In this document: positions 16,156-25,993 of the stretch, piece by piece
Layout: each line of letters starts with the position of its first letter
How positions within the stretch are numbered: position 1 is the stretch's first letter
Origin: Flavobacteriales bacterium
GTDB taxonomy: Bacteria > Bacteroidota > Bacteroidia > Flavobacteriales > JASBRU01
NCBI GenBank assembly: GCA_030149285.1
Contig: JASBRU010000008.1
Span: 124,001-188,000 of the forward strand
DNA: 64,000 bases
Direction of reading: 5' to 3'
Made by a program: the position numbers and the translations under genes
The notes under the pieces: generated by a model
Database searches by the model: none
The model's input: the letters and a program-made list of their open reading frames with translations, nothing else
What the model was told of the DNA's origin: nothing

Positions 16156-18699
16156 TTACAATTGTTGTCCAATAATAAAATGTGTTTGCCAACCGCTTCT
16201 AACAGGTGATCCGGGTATGTTATCGTACCCATATCCAAAATCAACACCCAACATACCTAAGAAAGGCATAAAGATTCTGATTCCTGTACCTACAGAACGC
16301 TTGAGCTGGAATGGTTTGTATTCTTCAAAACTATCCCATGCATTACCACCTTCTGCAAACACCAGACCATAAATTGTTGCTTGTGGGTTTGGAGATATTA
16401 AGTACCTGAATTCCAGTGTAAATTTATTATATAAAGCACCGCCATTATCTGAGCTTAAAGCATCATTTGGATACCCACGTAAACCAATAGTTTCTCTACC
16501 GTCTAATACAAAGTTTTGTAAACCATCACCACCTACATAAAAACGCTCGAAAGGTGCTAATCCTATTGAACTATTGTATGAACCCAAGAAACCCATCTCT
16601 GCATGTGTTTTAAGTACAAAGTCTTTGGCTAGCTCAGTATAGTTAGTACCTGTAAATTTCCATTTATGATATTCTATAAACTTAAACTTACGGCTTGTTT
16701 CTTTGGCTTCAATTTCGCTATCAGTAAGCTCACCCGATGCAATCTCTTCAGGGCTTAACTTGTAAAAGTCATCCTCTTTAAATAACGAGTACGGAGGAGT
16801 TAACTTTAATGATAAGTTAAATGAAGAACCCGTACGTGGGTATATAGGTTGGTCGGTAGAGTTCCTGCCCAATACCATTCTGTAGCTGATGTTATTAGAA
16901 TTTCCACTATCAAACTTAAAGAATGAGGTTTGAAAATTATTTAAACTATAATACTGGTAGTCTATACCTTGGTATAGTGTAAAATAGTCATCAGGCCATT
17001 TCAAGCGTTTACCAATACCAATACCAACACCTGTTACTTTTAGCTCTTGCTTGTTTGCATCTTTTCTGCCATTGGTTTGTATATTATGGTAAAGAGATAC
17101 GGTTAGCGAAGTTGGTTTTTTACCGCCCAACCAAGGTTCTGTAAATGAAGCTCTATAGGCTTGGAAAGTAGACCCGTTTGATTGTGCAGATAAAGTAAGG
17201 CTTTGCCCATCTCCGGATGGAAGAGGTGCCCAAGCACCTTTTTTAAATATATTTTTTGTAGAAAAGTTATTGAATGATAGCGCAAATGTACCTACCACAC
17301 GGCCACCACCCCAACCACCTTGCAGTTGTATTTGGCTGGTAGATTGTTCTATAACCGTATACTCAATATCTACAGTACCTGTTTGTGGGTTTGGAACCGG
17401 GTTTACCCCAATTTGTTGTGGGTCAAAGAAACCTAATTGCGATAGTTCTCGGAAAGTACGCTGTATGTCTGAACGACGGAATAATTCGCCGGGTTTTGTG
17501 CGTATTTCCCTCATTATTACATAATCGTTTGTTCTAACGTTTCCGCTAATAGTTACTTTGCTAATTGTAGCTTGCTTACCTTCTCTTATTCTAAGCTCTA
17601 GGTCTATAGAGTCATTTTTTACAAGAACTTCAATTGGGACTAAGTCAAAAAACAAGTATCCATTATCAAGATATAAAGCACTAACATCACGACCATTTGG
17701 ACTACCAAACAGCTTCATGTCTAATACAGTAGCATCATATACATCTCCCTTTTCAATACCTAATACTTTTCTTAGGGTATCAGCATCATATACAGTATTT
17801 CCTAACCAATCTATATTTCTAAAATAATACTTCTTCCCTTCTTCAATGGTCATATCTATATTAATGCTATTTGCATCATGCCTATAGATACTATCTTTTG
17901 CAATAGCGGCATCTCTATAGCCTTTTTCTCTGTATAGCTCTAGGATTAAATCTTTATCATCTTTATAAAGTTGTTTTTGAAACTTTGAAGATTTAAATAA
18001 ACGGAAGAAGTTTTTTTGCTTGGTTTCTTCCATGGCTCTTCTAAGCTTTCTGTCGCTTATAGCTTCATTTCCTTCAAAATTAATTTTATTAATTTTTATG
18101 CGCTTACCCTTATCTACATGTATGGTAAGTATTACCTCATTATTTCGGGTGGTATCGGGTTCTTCGGTAATATCTATTTCGGCATTTAAATATCCTTTTT
18201 CAATGTAATATCTTTTAATTCGGTTTTTGGTATTTACCTTTAGGTTCTCGGTTACTATTTTACCTCTAGATAAATTAATTTCATCTCTAAGGTTATCTTG
18301 CTTAGACTTTTTTACACCCTTAAAGGCAAACTTTGATAGTTTGGGAAGTTCTGATAAGCGTATTTCTAAGAAAACAATGTTTCCTTGTTTCCCACTCATA
18401 TGTATACTTACATCATCAAAAATGTTTTGTTTCCACAATTTATTGATGGCATCACTTATCTCATCGCCTGGTATAGCTATTTTATCGCCTACAGAAAGGC
18501 CTGATACAAGTATAATTAGATCTTTTTGCAGGTTTTCATCACCGGTAACTGTAATACCGCCAATCTCATAAATTTGAGGACCGGAAAAATCAGGTTGTGT
18601 ATTGTTTTGACCACCCAAACTTATTTGAGCGTAAATTGGCAAACAAATAACACTTAGTATAAAAACAAGTAATAGTGCCTTATTATATAATGGCTTCAT
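16156..18699 (-). CDS. bamA: Outer membrane assembly factor BamA
   Basis: This 847-residue protein has a signal peptide, about five POTRA domains (about residues 45-455) and a C-terminal 16-strand-type barrel, with the conserved AEGGNAWDSFEEYKPFQL region and a hydrophobic last segment (QTHFIIGQQL). BamA inserts barrel proteins into the outer membrane. It is encoded 2 bases after uppS and directly before two skp-like chaperone genes, so the insertase and its chaperones are made together. Confidence 0.95.
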   Translation of the reverse strand: MKPLYNKALLLVFILSVICLPIYAQISLGGQNNTQPDFSGPQIYEIGGITVTGDENLQKDLIILVSGLSVGDKIAIPGDEISDAINKLWKQNIFDDVSIHMSGKQGNIVFLEIRLSELPKLSKFAFKGVKKSKQDNLRDEINLSRGKIVTENLKVNTKNRIKRYYIEKGYLNAEIDITEEPDTTRNNEVILTIHVDKGKRIKINKINFEGNEAISDRKLRRAMEETKQKNFFRLFKSSKFQKQLYKDDKDLILELYREKGYRDAAIAKDSIYRHDANSINIDMTIEEGKKYYFRNIDWLGNTVYDADTLRKVLGIEKGDVYDATVLDMKLFGSPNGRDVSALYLDNGYLFFDLVPIEVLVKNDSIDLELRIREGKQATISKVTISGNVRTNDYVIMREIRTKPGELFRRSDIQRTFRELSQLGFFDPQQIGVNPVPNPQTGTVDIEYTVIEQSTSQIQLQGGWGGGRVVGTFALSFNNFSTKNIFKKGAWAPLPSGDGQSLTLSAQSNGSTFQAYRASFTEPWLGGKKPTSLTVSLYHNIQTNGRKDANKQELKVTGVGIGIGKRLKWPDDYFTLYQGIDYQYYSLNNFQTSFFKFDSGNSNNISYRMVLGRNSTDQPIYPRTGSSFNLSLKLTPPYSLFKEDDFYKLSPEEIASGELTDSEIEAKETSRKFKFIEYHKWKFTGTNYTELAKDFVLKTHAEMGFLGSYNSSIGLAPFERFYVGGDGLQNFVLDGRETIGLRGYPNDALSSDNGGALYNKFTLEFRYLISPNPQATIYGLVFAEGGNAWDSFEEYKPFQLKRSVGTGIRIFMPFLGMLGVDFGYGYDNIPGSPVRSGWQTHFIIGQQL

Positions 18700-18701
18700 G
18701 T

Positions 18702-19448
18702 TTATTTTTTTATCTGTTCACTAATTTTTCCAAAACGTCTTTCGCGTTGTTGGTAATCAATAATTGCTTCATAAAAATCTTCTTCTCCAAATTCAGGCCA
18801 TAGTTTATCAGTAAAATAAAGCTCTGAATAGGCAATTTGCCATAATAAATAGTTGCTAATACGTTGCTCACCACTGGTGCGTATTAACAGCTCTGGGTCT
18901 GGCATACCTGCTGTATATAGGTGTGATGAAATCAATTCATCATCTACATCATCAGGTTCAATAATATTATTTTTTACATCTCTTGCTATGCTTTTTACAG
19001 CTTCTATAATCTCTGTTTTAGAGCTATAGCTAAGTGCAAGTGTTAATGTCATTTTATCGTTTCCGGAAGTTTTGTCCATTACATAGGCTAGCTCTTTTGC
19101 ACAACTATCTGGTAATGAGGCTAAGTTTCCGATAGCATTTAAACGAACATTATTCTGCATTAGTGTATCCATCTCTTTTTTAAGCCAAGACACTAATATT
19201 TTCATCAATGCATTAATCTCCCTTTTCGGTCTGTTCCAGTTTTCTGTAGAAAAGGCATAGAGTGTAAGGTATTTTACACCTAAGTTTACAGCATACTCTG
19301 TAACGTTGTGTACAGTTTGGGCACCGTTTTCGTGGCCAAACACACGCATGTAGCCTTTTTTCTTGGCCCACCTGCCGTTGCCATCCATAATTATGGCTAT
19401 ATGCTCCGGTATTCTTTCTTTGTCTATGTCGTGTACTTTACTACCCAT
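18702..19448 (-). CDS. uppS: Isoprenyl (undecaprenyl diphosphate) synthase
   Basis: This 248-residue cis-prenyltransferase has the diphosphate-binding motif HIAIIMDGNGRWAKKKG (about residues 16-32), NVTEYAVNLGVKYLTLYAFSTENW and the C-terminal RTSGEQRISNYLLWQ..YSE signature. It makes the undecaprenyl carrier for peptidoglycan and surface polysaccharides. It lies within the CBS-nadK-porG-uppS-bamA-skp-skp operon. Confidence 0.96.
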   Translation of the reverse strand: MGSKVHDIDKERIPEHIAIIMDGNGRWAKKKGYMRVFGHENGAQTVHNVTEYAVNLGVKYLTLYAFSTENWNRPKREINALMKILVSWLKKEMDTLMQNNVRLNAIGNLASLPDSCAKELAYVMDKTSGNDKMTLTLALSYSSKTEIIEAVKSIARDVKNNIIEPDDVDDELISSHLYTAGMPDPELLIRTSGEQRISNYLLWQIAYSELYFTDKLWPEFGEEDFYEAIIDYQQRERRFGKISEQIKK

Positions 19449-19456
19449 TTATCAGT

Positions 19457-20278
19457 TTACCAATTATAACATGGCTCGTATTTTCGGGCTAATTTAAAAA
19501 CAATTGATACACCAGTAAAAATATACCAATCATTATTATTCGGATTACCCCTAAAACGGTCTGTATTATTTGTTTGACTTAATGATCTGTCTGATAATGC
19601 AGCTGCTTCTATGCTTACTTCGTTTGCCAAAATATTAGGGTCTGCATACCTGCCGCTTACATCATCTATAAAGTCGCTATAAGTTCTTCTAAAGCCTATT
19701 TCTGCATTAATAGATACTATTTCGCCTATACTTACTTTGTAGCCAACCCCGAAAGGAATATTTACGGTTAGCAGCTTATAGGGTTTATCATCTCTTGCAG
19801 CTGATGTGCCTTGTCCTTCTGTACTTAAAGGTTGTAATTCTATCAGTTCGCCGTTCAAATTGGCTTTAGGGTTGAAAGAAGTAAGTCCAACTCCTAAGAA
19901 TACGTAAGGTGTATGAGCACCTTTATTACCTGTTAAATAAGGTAAAAAGTTAAACTCTATAACGGTATTAATATCAATAATTCTTGATTGGAAGGATAGA
20001 TTTCTATCGTTTTTAAAACTCACTTTAGAGTCTGCATCATCAGCACTAATATCTCCAATATAAATGCCTGTTTTTAAAGCATAATGTGGATTAAAAGGTT
20101 TTCTGAAAAACAGCCCTCCAAAGCCATTATTGGGCATGTGAAATTCTGTAGGACCTACATCGCCTACAAAGTTTGTTCCGCCAATAGATAAGCCAATTTC
20201 TGGTACTGGGCTGGGTTGCCCATAACCAATACTTATTAGTGATAGAAGTAAAATAAATGTGCTAAGTGTTTTTTTCAT
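19457..20278 (-). CDS. DUF6089 family outer membrane barrel (PorG-like)
   Basis: This protein of about 273 residues has a signal peptide (MKKTLSTFILLLSLISIGYG), then an eight-strand-type barrel beginning PEIGLSIGGTNFVGDVGPT and ending YIFTGVSIVFKLARKYEPCYN. The family includes PorG of Porphyromonas, the outer membrane partner of the PorK/PorN ring of type IX secretion; position between nadK and uppS is usual for it. The ATG at 20278 is chosen because the longer frame adds charged residues before the signal peptide. If it is PorG, it works with the gldK-N cluster at 47-52 kb. Confidence 0.8.
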   Translation of the reverse strand: MKKTLSTFILLLSLISIGYGQPSPVPEIGLSIGGTNFVGDVGPTEFHMPNNGFGGLFFRKPFNPHYALKTGIYIGDISADDADSKVSFKNDRNLSFQSRIIDINTVIEFNFLPYLTGNKGAHTPYVFLGVGLTSFNPKANLNGELIELQPLSTEGQGTSAARDDKPYKLLTVNIPFGVGYKVSIGEIVSINAEIGFRRTYSDFIDDVSGRYADPNILANEVSIEAAALSDRSLSQTNNTDRFRGNPNNNDWYIFTGVSIVFKLARKYEPCYNW

Positions 20279-20335
20279 ACTAAGCCTCTCAAAACGAGGG
20301 CGCAAATATAACTAAATCAGGCTAAAAGGCTTAAT

Positions 20336-21211
20336 TTAATTGCGTTTATCATACCCCCAATGCAACTTGTTGCGCAGTGTGGTAGGAAAGTCCTGATCGT
20401 TTATTTGTACCAACTTAATTTTAAAGTTCTCTTTTTGCACTAATATTTCTACCGAAGAGTCTATGGTGTTTATTCTGGAGTCTAATGAAACTAAGAATTG
20501 ATTTTCTCTACCTTCAACTTTCAGTTTAAGTTTGTGCTTGTCTGATATAACGAACGGACGTACGTTGAGATTATGTGGAGCAATAGGAGTTATTGTAAAA
20601 TTTTCTGAACCGGGCATGATAATAGGTCCGCCACAACTTAATGAATAACCCGTAGAACCTGTAGGAGTGGCAATAATAAGCCCGTCTGCCCAGTAGGAGT
20701 TTAAATAAATATCATTGATATAAGCATGTACAGTAACCATAGAAGTAGTGTCTTTTCTGCTTACTGTTATTTCATTTAAGGCAAAATCTAGGTTTAAACC
20801 TATATCGGGGTTGGTTTTTACATTTAGTAAGGCTCTTTCATCAATGGTATAGCTATTGGTCATTAAGGCATTAATGGCCAAAGCAATTTCTTCTTTACCT
20901 ATGTTTGCCAAAAAGCCCAGCCTGCCAATGTTTATACCTACTATAGGTATGCCGGAGTCTCTTACTAAAATGGTAGAATCTAGCAAAGTACCATCGCCGC
21001 CAATACTTATTAAAAAATCAGTATTGTCTTTTATTTCTTGGTGTTTGCAAAAAGTATTGTAGTCAGACCGTAAACCGTAGTCGTTTAGTTTTTTAATAAA
21101 GGGTTCCCAAACCACAACGTCAATTTGCTTGTCTTCTAGCTCTTGTAATAGTTGCTTTACAAAAGGAGCCGCCTTTTGATCGAATTGTTTTCCGAAAATA
21201 GCCAGTTTCAT
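20336..21211 (-). CDS. nadK: NAD kinase
   Basis: This 291-residue protein has the NAD kinase GGDGTLLDS motif (about residues 71-79), ATPTGSTGYSLSCGGPI (about 183-199) and the DSRIN segment near the C-terminus. It phosphorylates NAD to NADP using ATP. It starts 10 bases after the CBS gene and leads into porG, uppS and bamA on the same strand. Confidence 0.95.
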   Translation of the reverse strand: MKLAIFGKQFDQKAAPFVKQLLQELEDKQIDVVVWEPFIKKLNDYGLRSDYNTFCKHQEIKDNTDFLISIGGDGTLLDSTILVRDSGIPIVGINIGRLGFLANIGKEEIALAINALMTNSYTIDERALLNVKTNPDIGLNLDFALNEITVSRKDTTSMVTVHAYINDIYLNSYWADGLIIATPTGSTGYSLSCGGPIIMPGSENFTITPIAPHNLNVRPFVISDKHKLKLKVEGRENQFLVSLDSRINTIDSSVEILVQKENFKIKLVQINDQDFPTTLRNKLHWGYDKRN

Positions 21212-21221
21212 ACGAAGCTGT

Positions 21222-21884
21222 TTAGATGTTGAGGTAATTCATAAAGGAGTCAAAACGATCTTTATAATCATCGCCATGCTCACTTTCATGATATGAGGCC
21301 AATATTATATACTCATATCTTGTAAAGGTCTGAATAATTCTGCTTAAGTCGGCTACATTTATTTTTAAAGTCACTTCTACCTTTGTAGAATCAGTATGAG
21401 AAGTGATGTAAGAACTTAGTATTTTGGCATCATTAGACTCTACAATGCTGGCAATTTCTGCCAAAGAATAGTCATTCTGATTAACCTCCAATATCAATAT
21501 ACCGCCAAGCTCATTAAGGCTTGCCATACGAGAAAAGCTTACACCCAAGTCTACCAATGAGATGTAGCCTTCGTATTTGTTTTCTTTATTTAAAACAGGT
21601 AATAAGGTAAGGTGGTGTTCGCTAAAAATTTTAAGCGCGTCGTACACATGTTTGTAAGGCCTTGTAAAGGGGCGTATCATAGCAGGCTTTAGTTTACTCA
21701 CAGGCATATCAATATCTGTAGCTTCTAATAAATCTTCTTCAGATATAATTCCCAAATATTCGCCTTTTTCCACAACCGGTAAATGCATTATCTTATATTC
21801 TTCCATAAGGTCTAATGCCTTTAATACCGAGTCATTTCGTGTTAAAGGGGTTATGTCATTTTGTATGAGTTCTTCTGCCATCAT
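21222..21884 (-). CDS. CBS-domain protein
   Basis: This protein of about 220 residues has two CBS motifs (about residues 10-60 and 68-125), which bind adenine nucleotides in many proteins, and a C-terminal ACT-like region (about 135-205, GGILILEVNQNDYSLAEIASIVES). CBS plus ACT-like proteins of this size, next to nadK, are common in flavobacteria, but their role is unproven. I use the ATG at 21884 (MMAEELIQND); the longer frame to 21917 would overlap the promoter. The promoter places the transcript start within a few bases of this ATG. Confidence 0.82.
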   Translation of the reverse strand: MMAEELIQNDITPLTRNDSVLKALDLMEEYKIMHLPVVEKGEYLGIISEEDLLEATDIDMPVSKLKPAMIRPFTRPYKHVYDALKIFSEHHLTLLPVLNKENKYEGYISLVDLGVSFSRMASLNELGGILILEVNQNDYSLAEIASIVESNDAKILSSYITSHTDSTKVEVTLKINVADLSRIIQTFTRYEYIILASYHESEHGDDYKDRFDSFMNYLNI

Positions 21885-21890
21885 GCCTTG

Positions 21891-21918
21891 CAAACTTAGT
21901 AAAAAACTATAGCGCAAA
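21891..21918 (-). promoter_or_regulatory. Promoter of the CBS-nadK-bamA operon
   Basis: On the minus strand TTTG (21918-21915) precedes TAAGTTTG (21898-21891, then C) by 16 bases. The predicted start is about 3 bases before the ATG at 21884, so the operon's first message may be nearly leaderless. Confidence 0.45.
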
Positions 21919-22008
21919 CATCAAGCCATAGTTTTAATTGTATCTATTAAACGCAAACATGACAGGGCTAAATTGTGTTACTTTGCATAAAGTTATGAAA
22001 AGAGGAAG

Positions 22009-22722
22009 ATGACAAAACTGAGTGTAAACATTAATAAAGTGGCCACTTTGCGTAATGCAAGAGGTGGTAATGTGCCTAATGTAGTACAAGTAGCAAAGGA
22101 TTGCGAAGCTTTTGGCGCCCAAGGTATAACTGTGCATCCGCGCCCGGATGAAAGACATATACGCTACCAAGATGTGTATGACTTGAGTAAAGTGGTAAGT
22201 ACAGAATTTAACATTGAGGGGTACCCAAATAAGAGCTTTATGGATATGGTGCTAGAGGTAAAACCTGCACAAGTAACCTTAGTGCCGGACCCACCTGATG
22301 TACTAACCTCTAATGCCGGATGGGATGTAAAAAACAACCTGCCTTTTTTGCAGGATGTATTGGCACAATTTAAAGAGGCAGGCATCAGAACCTCTATTTT
22401 TATGGAAACGGATATTGAGCAGATAGAGCTGGCAGCTAAAACAGGTGCTGATAGAATAGAACTGTATACCGAATATTACGCTACTACATACCCCAGTAAT
22501 AAAGAAAAAGCGATAGCCAATTATATATTAGCTGCTAAAAAAGCAGATGAAGTAGGCTTAGGCTTAAATGCAGGGCATGACTTAAGCTTAGAAAACTTGC
22601 AATATTTTGCACAACAAATACCTACTTTGTTAGAGGTTTCTATTGGGCATGCTTTAATAGCAGATGCTTTATATTATGGTTTAGAAAATACAATTCAACT
22701 TTACTTGAGAAAACTGAGCTAA
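22009..22722 (+). CDS. pdxJ: Pyridoxine 5'-phosphate synthase
   Basis: This 237-residue TIM barrel condenses 1-deoxyxylulose-5-phosphate with aminoacetone phosphate in the DXP-dependent vitamin B6 pathway. It shows [38 protein letters not shown] and [12 protein letters not shown], all PdxJ hallmarks. It is divergent from the CBS operon. A TTACTTTGC element at 21978-21986 is a near match to the -7 consensus. The alpha/beta hydrolase gene begins immediately after its stop codon. Confidence 0.95.
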   Translation: MTKLSVNINKVATLRNARGGNVPNVVQVAKDCEAFGAQGITVHPRPDERHIRYQDVYDLSKVVSTEFNIEGYPNKSFMDMVLEVKPAQVTLVPDPPDVLTSNAGWDVKNNLPFLQDVLAQFKEAGIRTSIFMETDIEQIELAAKTGADRIELYTEYYATTYPSNKEKAIANYILAAKKADEVGLGLNAGHDLSLENLQYFAQQIPTLLEVSIGHALIADALYYGLENTIQLYLRKLS

Positions 22723-23490
22723 ATGCAATTATTAAATTCTAAAATTATTGGCGAAGGTCAACCCTTATTGATATTACATGGTGTTTTTGGCATGTTGGAT
22801 AATTGGAAAACATTGGGTAAAAAGTTTGCCGAAAACTACCAAGTTCATCTGATTGACCAGCGTAATCATGGCAAGTCTTTTCATGATGATGAGCTGACTT
22901 ATGATGCGATGGCAGATGATTTATACAACTATGTACAACATCATCAATTAAAAAACATATTGCTAATAGGGCACTCTATGGGTGGTAAAACGGCAATGTT
23001 ATTTGCGGCTTTAAACCCAGATTTATTAGAGAAATTGGTAATAGTTGATATTGGTCCAAAAGCTTATCCTGTTCATCATGAGGAAATTTTAAGAGGCTTA
23101 CAGTCCTTAGACTTAAATGTGATTGACAGTAGAACAGAAGCTGATGAACAACTTTCAAAATATGTTGATTATACGTCTACCCGTCAGTTTTTACTAAAGA
23201 ACTTGTATTGGGAAGAAAAAGGGAAGTTAGGTTGGCGTTTTAATTTAGATGTGATAGCTAAGGATATAGAAAAAATAGGCATTGCCTTACCGGAGAACGC
23301 CTATTTTGATAAGCCTACTTTATTTATGGCGGGCAAACTATCTAATTATATATTACCCGGCGATGAAGATTTAATTGAGCGTCATTTTCCGCAAGCTGAA
23401 ATAGAACAAATAGAAAACTCCGGTCACTGGATTCATGCCGAGCAACCGGAGCTGTTTTATGAGTGCGTAATGCGCTTTTTAAACCGTTAA
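22723..23490 (+). CDS. Alpha/beta hydrolase (YbfF-type esterase)
   Basis: This 255-residue protein has the oxyanion HGVFGMLDNWKTLGK, the DQRNHGKS motif, the nucleophile elbow GHSMGGK (about residues 84-90) and a C-terminal catalytic His in NSGHWIHAEQP. It resembles the YbfF acyl-CoA/ester hydrolases. Its ATG follows the pdxJ stop with no gap, so the genes are translationally linked. The natural substrate is unknown. Confidence 0.88.
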   Translation: MQLLNSKIIGEGQPLLILHGVFGMLDNWKTLGKKFAENYQVHLIDQRNHGKSFHDDELTYDAMADDLYNYVQHHQLKNILLIGHSMGGKTAMLFAALNPDLLEKLVIVDIGPKAYPVHHEEILRGLQSLDLNVIDSRTEADEQLSKYVDYTSTRQFLLKNLYWEEKGKLGWRFNLDVIAKDIEKIGIALPENAYFDKPTLFMAGKLSNYILPGDEDLIERHFPQAEIEQIENSGHWIHAEQPELFYECVMRFLNR

Positions 23491-23912
23491 TGTACTTTTA
23501 TAGTAATTGTTTTAGAGTCTTCTAGTTCAAACAACTGGTCTTCAAGTTTTGGAGGTCCAAATGAGCCCATTGCATTGTTAGAAAATCCGTAAGCCTCAGT
23601 AGGTATTCCAAAAAAGTTTACATCCAGCTCACCATTGCTATTGGCATCATGCATTACTTGTACTGCATACTTACCTCCTTTAAGGTTTTCAAAGGTATAG
23701 CTTAGTGTTTTTCCTGTTACCTCTACTTCAGTGGCACTTACAGTTTTATTACTAGGGTTGGTTAAACGGATACCCATTTTGCCTTCAAGCTTTTTAATAT
23801 TTTCTATCACTACGGTAAGCTCTAGATCACCTTCTTTATTGGGTTCATTTTGTTTAAAGGCTGTTAAAGCAAGCCAAATAAACGTTACTACTAATAAGAT
23901 TAAATTTTTCAT
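23487..23912 (-). CDS. DUF2141 family exported protein
   Basis: This 141-residue protein has a signal peptide (MKNLILLVVTFIWLALTA) and a single beta-sandwich DUF2141 domain: GKYAVQVMHDANSNGELDVNFFGIPTEAYGFSNNA is diagnostic. The family's function is unknown; members are secreted or periplasmic in Bacteroidota. Its stop overlaps the end of the convergent hydrolase gene by four bases. It follows the DUF2306-like gene by 4 bases on the same strand. Confidence 0.85.
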   Translation of the reverse strand: MKNLILLVVTFIWLALTAFKQNEPNKEGDLELTVVIENIKKLEGKMGIRLTNPSNKTVSATEVEVTGKTLSYTFENLKGGKYAVQVMHDANSNGELDVNFFGIPTEAYGFSNNAMGSFGPPKLEDQLFELEDSKTITIKVH

Positions 23913-23916
23913 TTGT

Positions 23917-24567
23917 TTAGTTGTTTTTGGTTTGTAATCGTTTTCCGTATTTAGCAGACCAAAAAATAATTAGTGGCGTAAATATAATAGTTGGCCACAA
24001 CCATTGTATAAGGTCCGGTAAAAAATGTAACTGGGTTACCGAAAAAGCTGAAACCGAAGCGATATAACCGCCCATCATTCCACTTATATGTTTTAGTAAC
24101 CATTTTTTATGAGAGATGTTTTTCTTCAGGATGTATTTGTAGTTGCCAATTACTGTAACTAAGCCTCCTATACCAAACAGGAGAGAAAGTATAGCTAGGG
24201 TTCTACTCATATTAAATATATAAGCACCAAATACTATAAAAACCAGCATGCACGAGCCTGCAATGGTATGTAATATGTGGTCTTTTGCAGAAATAGGCTT
24301 TCCATTGTATATGTCTAAAGCCCTGTAGCCAAATAATATATGATAACCACTAAAGATGGCTATAAGAGCTAAGAATATAATATTACCTACAATAGATAGC
24401 GCTAAGCCACTAACCGATGCGATGAGCATTGCCCAGTAAAATATACGCCCAGATTTTATATGTACTCTACTTCCTTTTTTGCTAATCATAGCAATGGGTC
24501 CTATTACTAACCCGATAAAGCCCGTTGCGATGTGGAGTATTAATGCAATTGTTTTGACAGTTTCCAT
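23917..24567 (-). CDS. DUF2306-like multi-pass membrane protein
   Basis: This 216-residue protein has about six membrane helices and conserved histidines at likely helix ends (LHIATGFIGLVIGPIAM, SRVHIKSGRIFYW, YHILFGYR, DHILHTIAGS, KHISGMMGGYIAS). The repeated His within helices suggests a haem- or metal-binding membrane protein, but this is inference from family style. The promoter is a TATGTTTG element at 24595-24602. It is probably co-transcribed with the DUF2141 gene. Confidence 0.65.
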   Translation of the reverse strand: METVKTIALILHIATGFIGLVIGPIAMISKKGSRVHIKSGRIFYWAMLIASVSGLALSIVGNIIFLALIAIFSGYHILFGYRALDIYNGKPISAKDHILHTIAGSCMLVFIVFGAYIFNMSRTLAILSLLFGIGGLVTVIGNYKYILKKNISHKKWLLKHISGMMGGYIASVSAFSVTQLHFLPDLIQWLWPTIIFTPLIIFWSAKYGKRLQTKNN

Positions 24568-24594
24568 GTTTCTTGTCTATTTGGTTTGACAAGG

Positions 24595-24602
24595 CAAACA
24601 TA
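24595..24602 (-). promoter_or_regulatory. -7 element of the DUF2306-like gene
   Basis: TATGTTTG followed by C on the minus strand matches TAnnTTTG, 28 bases before the ATG at 24567. Confidence 0.4.
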
Positions 24603-24684
24603 GAAGTGATTTTTTGGCGATAAAAATTTATGGGGTGAGCGGTAAAGGCTTTGTGGTAAATGGTAAAGGTTAGGGGCGAGTTGC

Positions 24685-25551
24685 TTAGTTGCTTTGGTTA
24701 ACGGCAGCCAAAAATTCTTTCGATCGGTTTCGTGCTACGGGTAACTCCTCTATACTGGTATCTTTAAAATGCACTTTATACCCTTGTGAGTTACCACTTA
24801 CAGAATCAATATTATTGATGTTTACAAGATAGGAGCGATGGATTCTGAATAGAAAAGGAAAATTCTGCTGCTCTATATTCTTAATTGTATTACGTAATAC
24901 TTCTTTTTTCAGTGTCTCATCATTGAGGTAACAAACCTCAATATAATTATCTGCAGCAGCTATATATAATAAGTAGTTTGGATTTAACTCAATGTTATTT
25001 TTTTGCTCATCATCAGCTATGGTAATACTATTTATACTATCGTCTTCAACATGCTTTTTCAAAGATTTATTTAATGCTTCTGCACCCTTTGTGTATCTTT
25101 TATTAAGGCGTATTTGGGTGCTTAAAACAAGAAAAATGATTGGGAAAATTCCTACTGCTATGGTGTATAGCTGAATGTATAAGAAGTTAGTGAAACTCAT
25201 AACCATAGATATAAACCCACCGTAATAACTAAAAAGCAGGTTGCCAATACCTATACATATAAGCACCCAGCCTGTAATTGCTATTTCTTTCCAAACTTTC
25301 CAGCCCTTATCATTAAACCATCTTTTTAGCCCATAGGCAAAAAATAAGTAATTAAGTCCTGTTATAAAAAAAGTAACCAAGCCATAACCAATAGTTATTT
25401 TTAGTCGCATTACGGTTGGTGCCATATGCAAACCAAAAGGCTTAAAAAAGAAGAGGAATGCAAATACAAAAACACCTATAAAAAAGGAGTTTAATAAATC
25501 TTTTAAAGGATTATGATTGTTGGGATAAGGCTGTTTGAGTATTTCAAACAT
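24685..25551 (-). CDS. LytTR-domain transcriptional regulator with membrane anchor
   Basis: This 288-residue protein has four predicted membrane helices (about residues 20-160) and a C-terminal LytTR DNA-binding domain (about 190-283; YLLYIAAADNYIEV, FLFRIHRSYLVNINNI, LPVARNRSKEFL). There is no receiver domain, so the membrane part must sense the signal directly or through a partner. It starts 12 bases after the stop of a small CHU_C-domain protein on the same strand. The target genes are not evident. Confidence 0.88.
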   Translation of the reverse strand: MFEILKQPYPNNHNPLKDLLNSFFIGVFVFAFLFFFKPFGLHMAPTVMRLKITIGYGLVTFFITGLNYLFFAYGLKRWFNDKGWKVWKEIAITGWVLICIGIGNLLFSYYGGFISMVMSFTNFLYIQLYTIAVGIFPIIFLVLSTQIRLNKRYTKGAEALNKSLKKHVEDDSINSITIADDEQKNNIELNPNYLLYIAAADNYIEVCYLNDETLKKEVLRNTIKNIEQQNFPFLFRIHRSYLVNINNIDSVSGNSQGYKVHFKDTSIEELPVARNRSKEFLAAVNQSN

Positions 25552-25563
25552 GCGTTGTATTTG

Positions 25564-25971
25564 TTAGCGGATAAGTACTACAGTACCTTTTTTTCTTACA
25601 ACCGTAATTTCGCCATCGGGTCTTTGTAAAGATACTTTTGCTTGCCATACGTATACACCAGACTTTAGGTTGTTTCCTTCATACGTGCCATTCCAGCTAT
25701 TTTTGATGTCTTTACTGATAAAAACTTGTTTACCGTAACGGTCAAAAATGCGTAATAGGTATTCTGTATGTGCGCAGTTTGATTTTAACTCAAATAAATC
25801 ATTTGCCGGATCGCCATTACCAGGGGTAAAAGCATTAGGTACATAAAGGCTACATTCTTGCAATTGATCTTCCAGTACAGCAGAATCATTATCTGCAATA
25901 CTAGCTGTAGTGCCCACTACAAGGAGCAATAGAGCAAAACCGATTATTGATTGAAAGTATTTTTTAGTCAT
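25564..25971 (-). CDS. Stand-alone gliding-motility CTD (CHU_C / type B sorting domain) protein
   Basis: This protein has only 135 residues: a signal peptide (about 1-26), a short linker and one CHU_C-type domain (about 40-135), with VPNAFTPGNGDPANDLFEL, RIFDRYGKQVF, WNGTYEG and SGVYVWQA. This domain is normally the C-terminal secretion signal of large type IX cargo proteins. Here there is no cargo in front of it. It could be a real tiny cargo, a remnant of a larger gene, or a domain with another role. The promoter TACCTTTG at 25994-26001 is close to the start, so it does not look like a 5'-truncated gene. Confidence 0.82.
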   Translation of the reverse strand: MTKKYFQSIIGFALLLLVVGTTASIADNDSAVLEDQLQECSLYVPNAFTPGNGDPANDLFELKSNCAHTEYLLRIFDRYGKQVFISKDIKNSWNGTYEGNNLKSGVYVWQAKVSLQRPDGEITVVRKKGTVVLIR

Positions 25972-25993
25972 TACCTACACAAAAATTCTACTA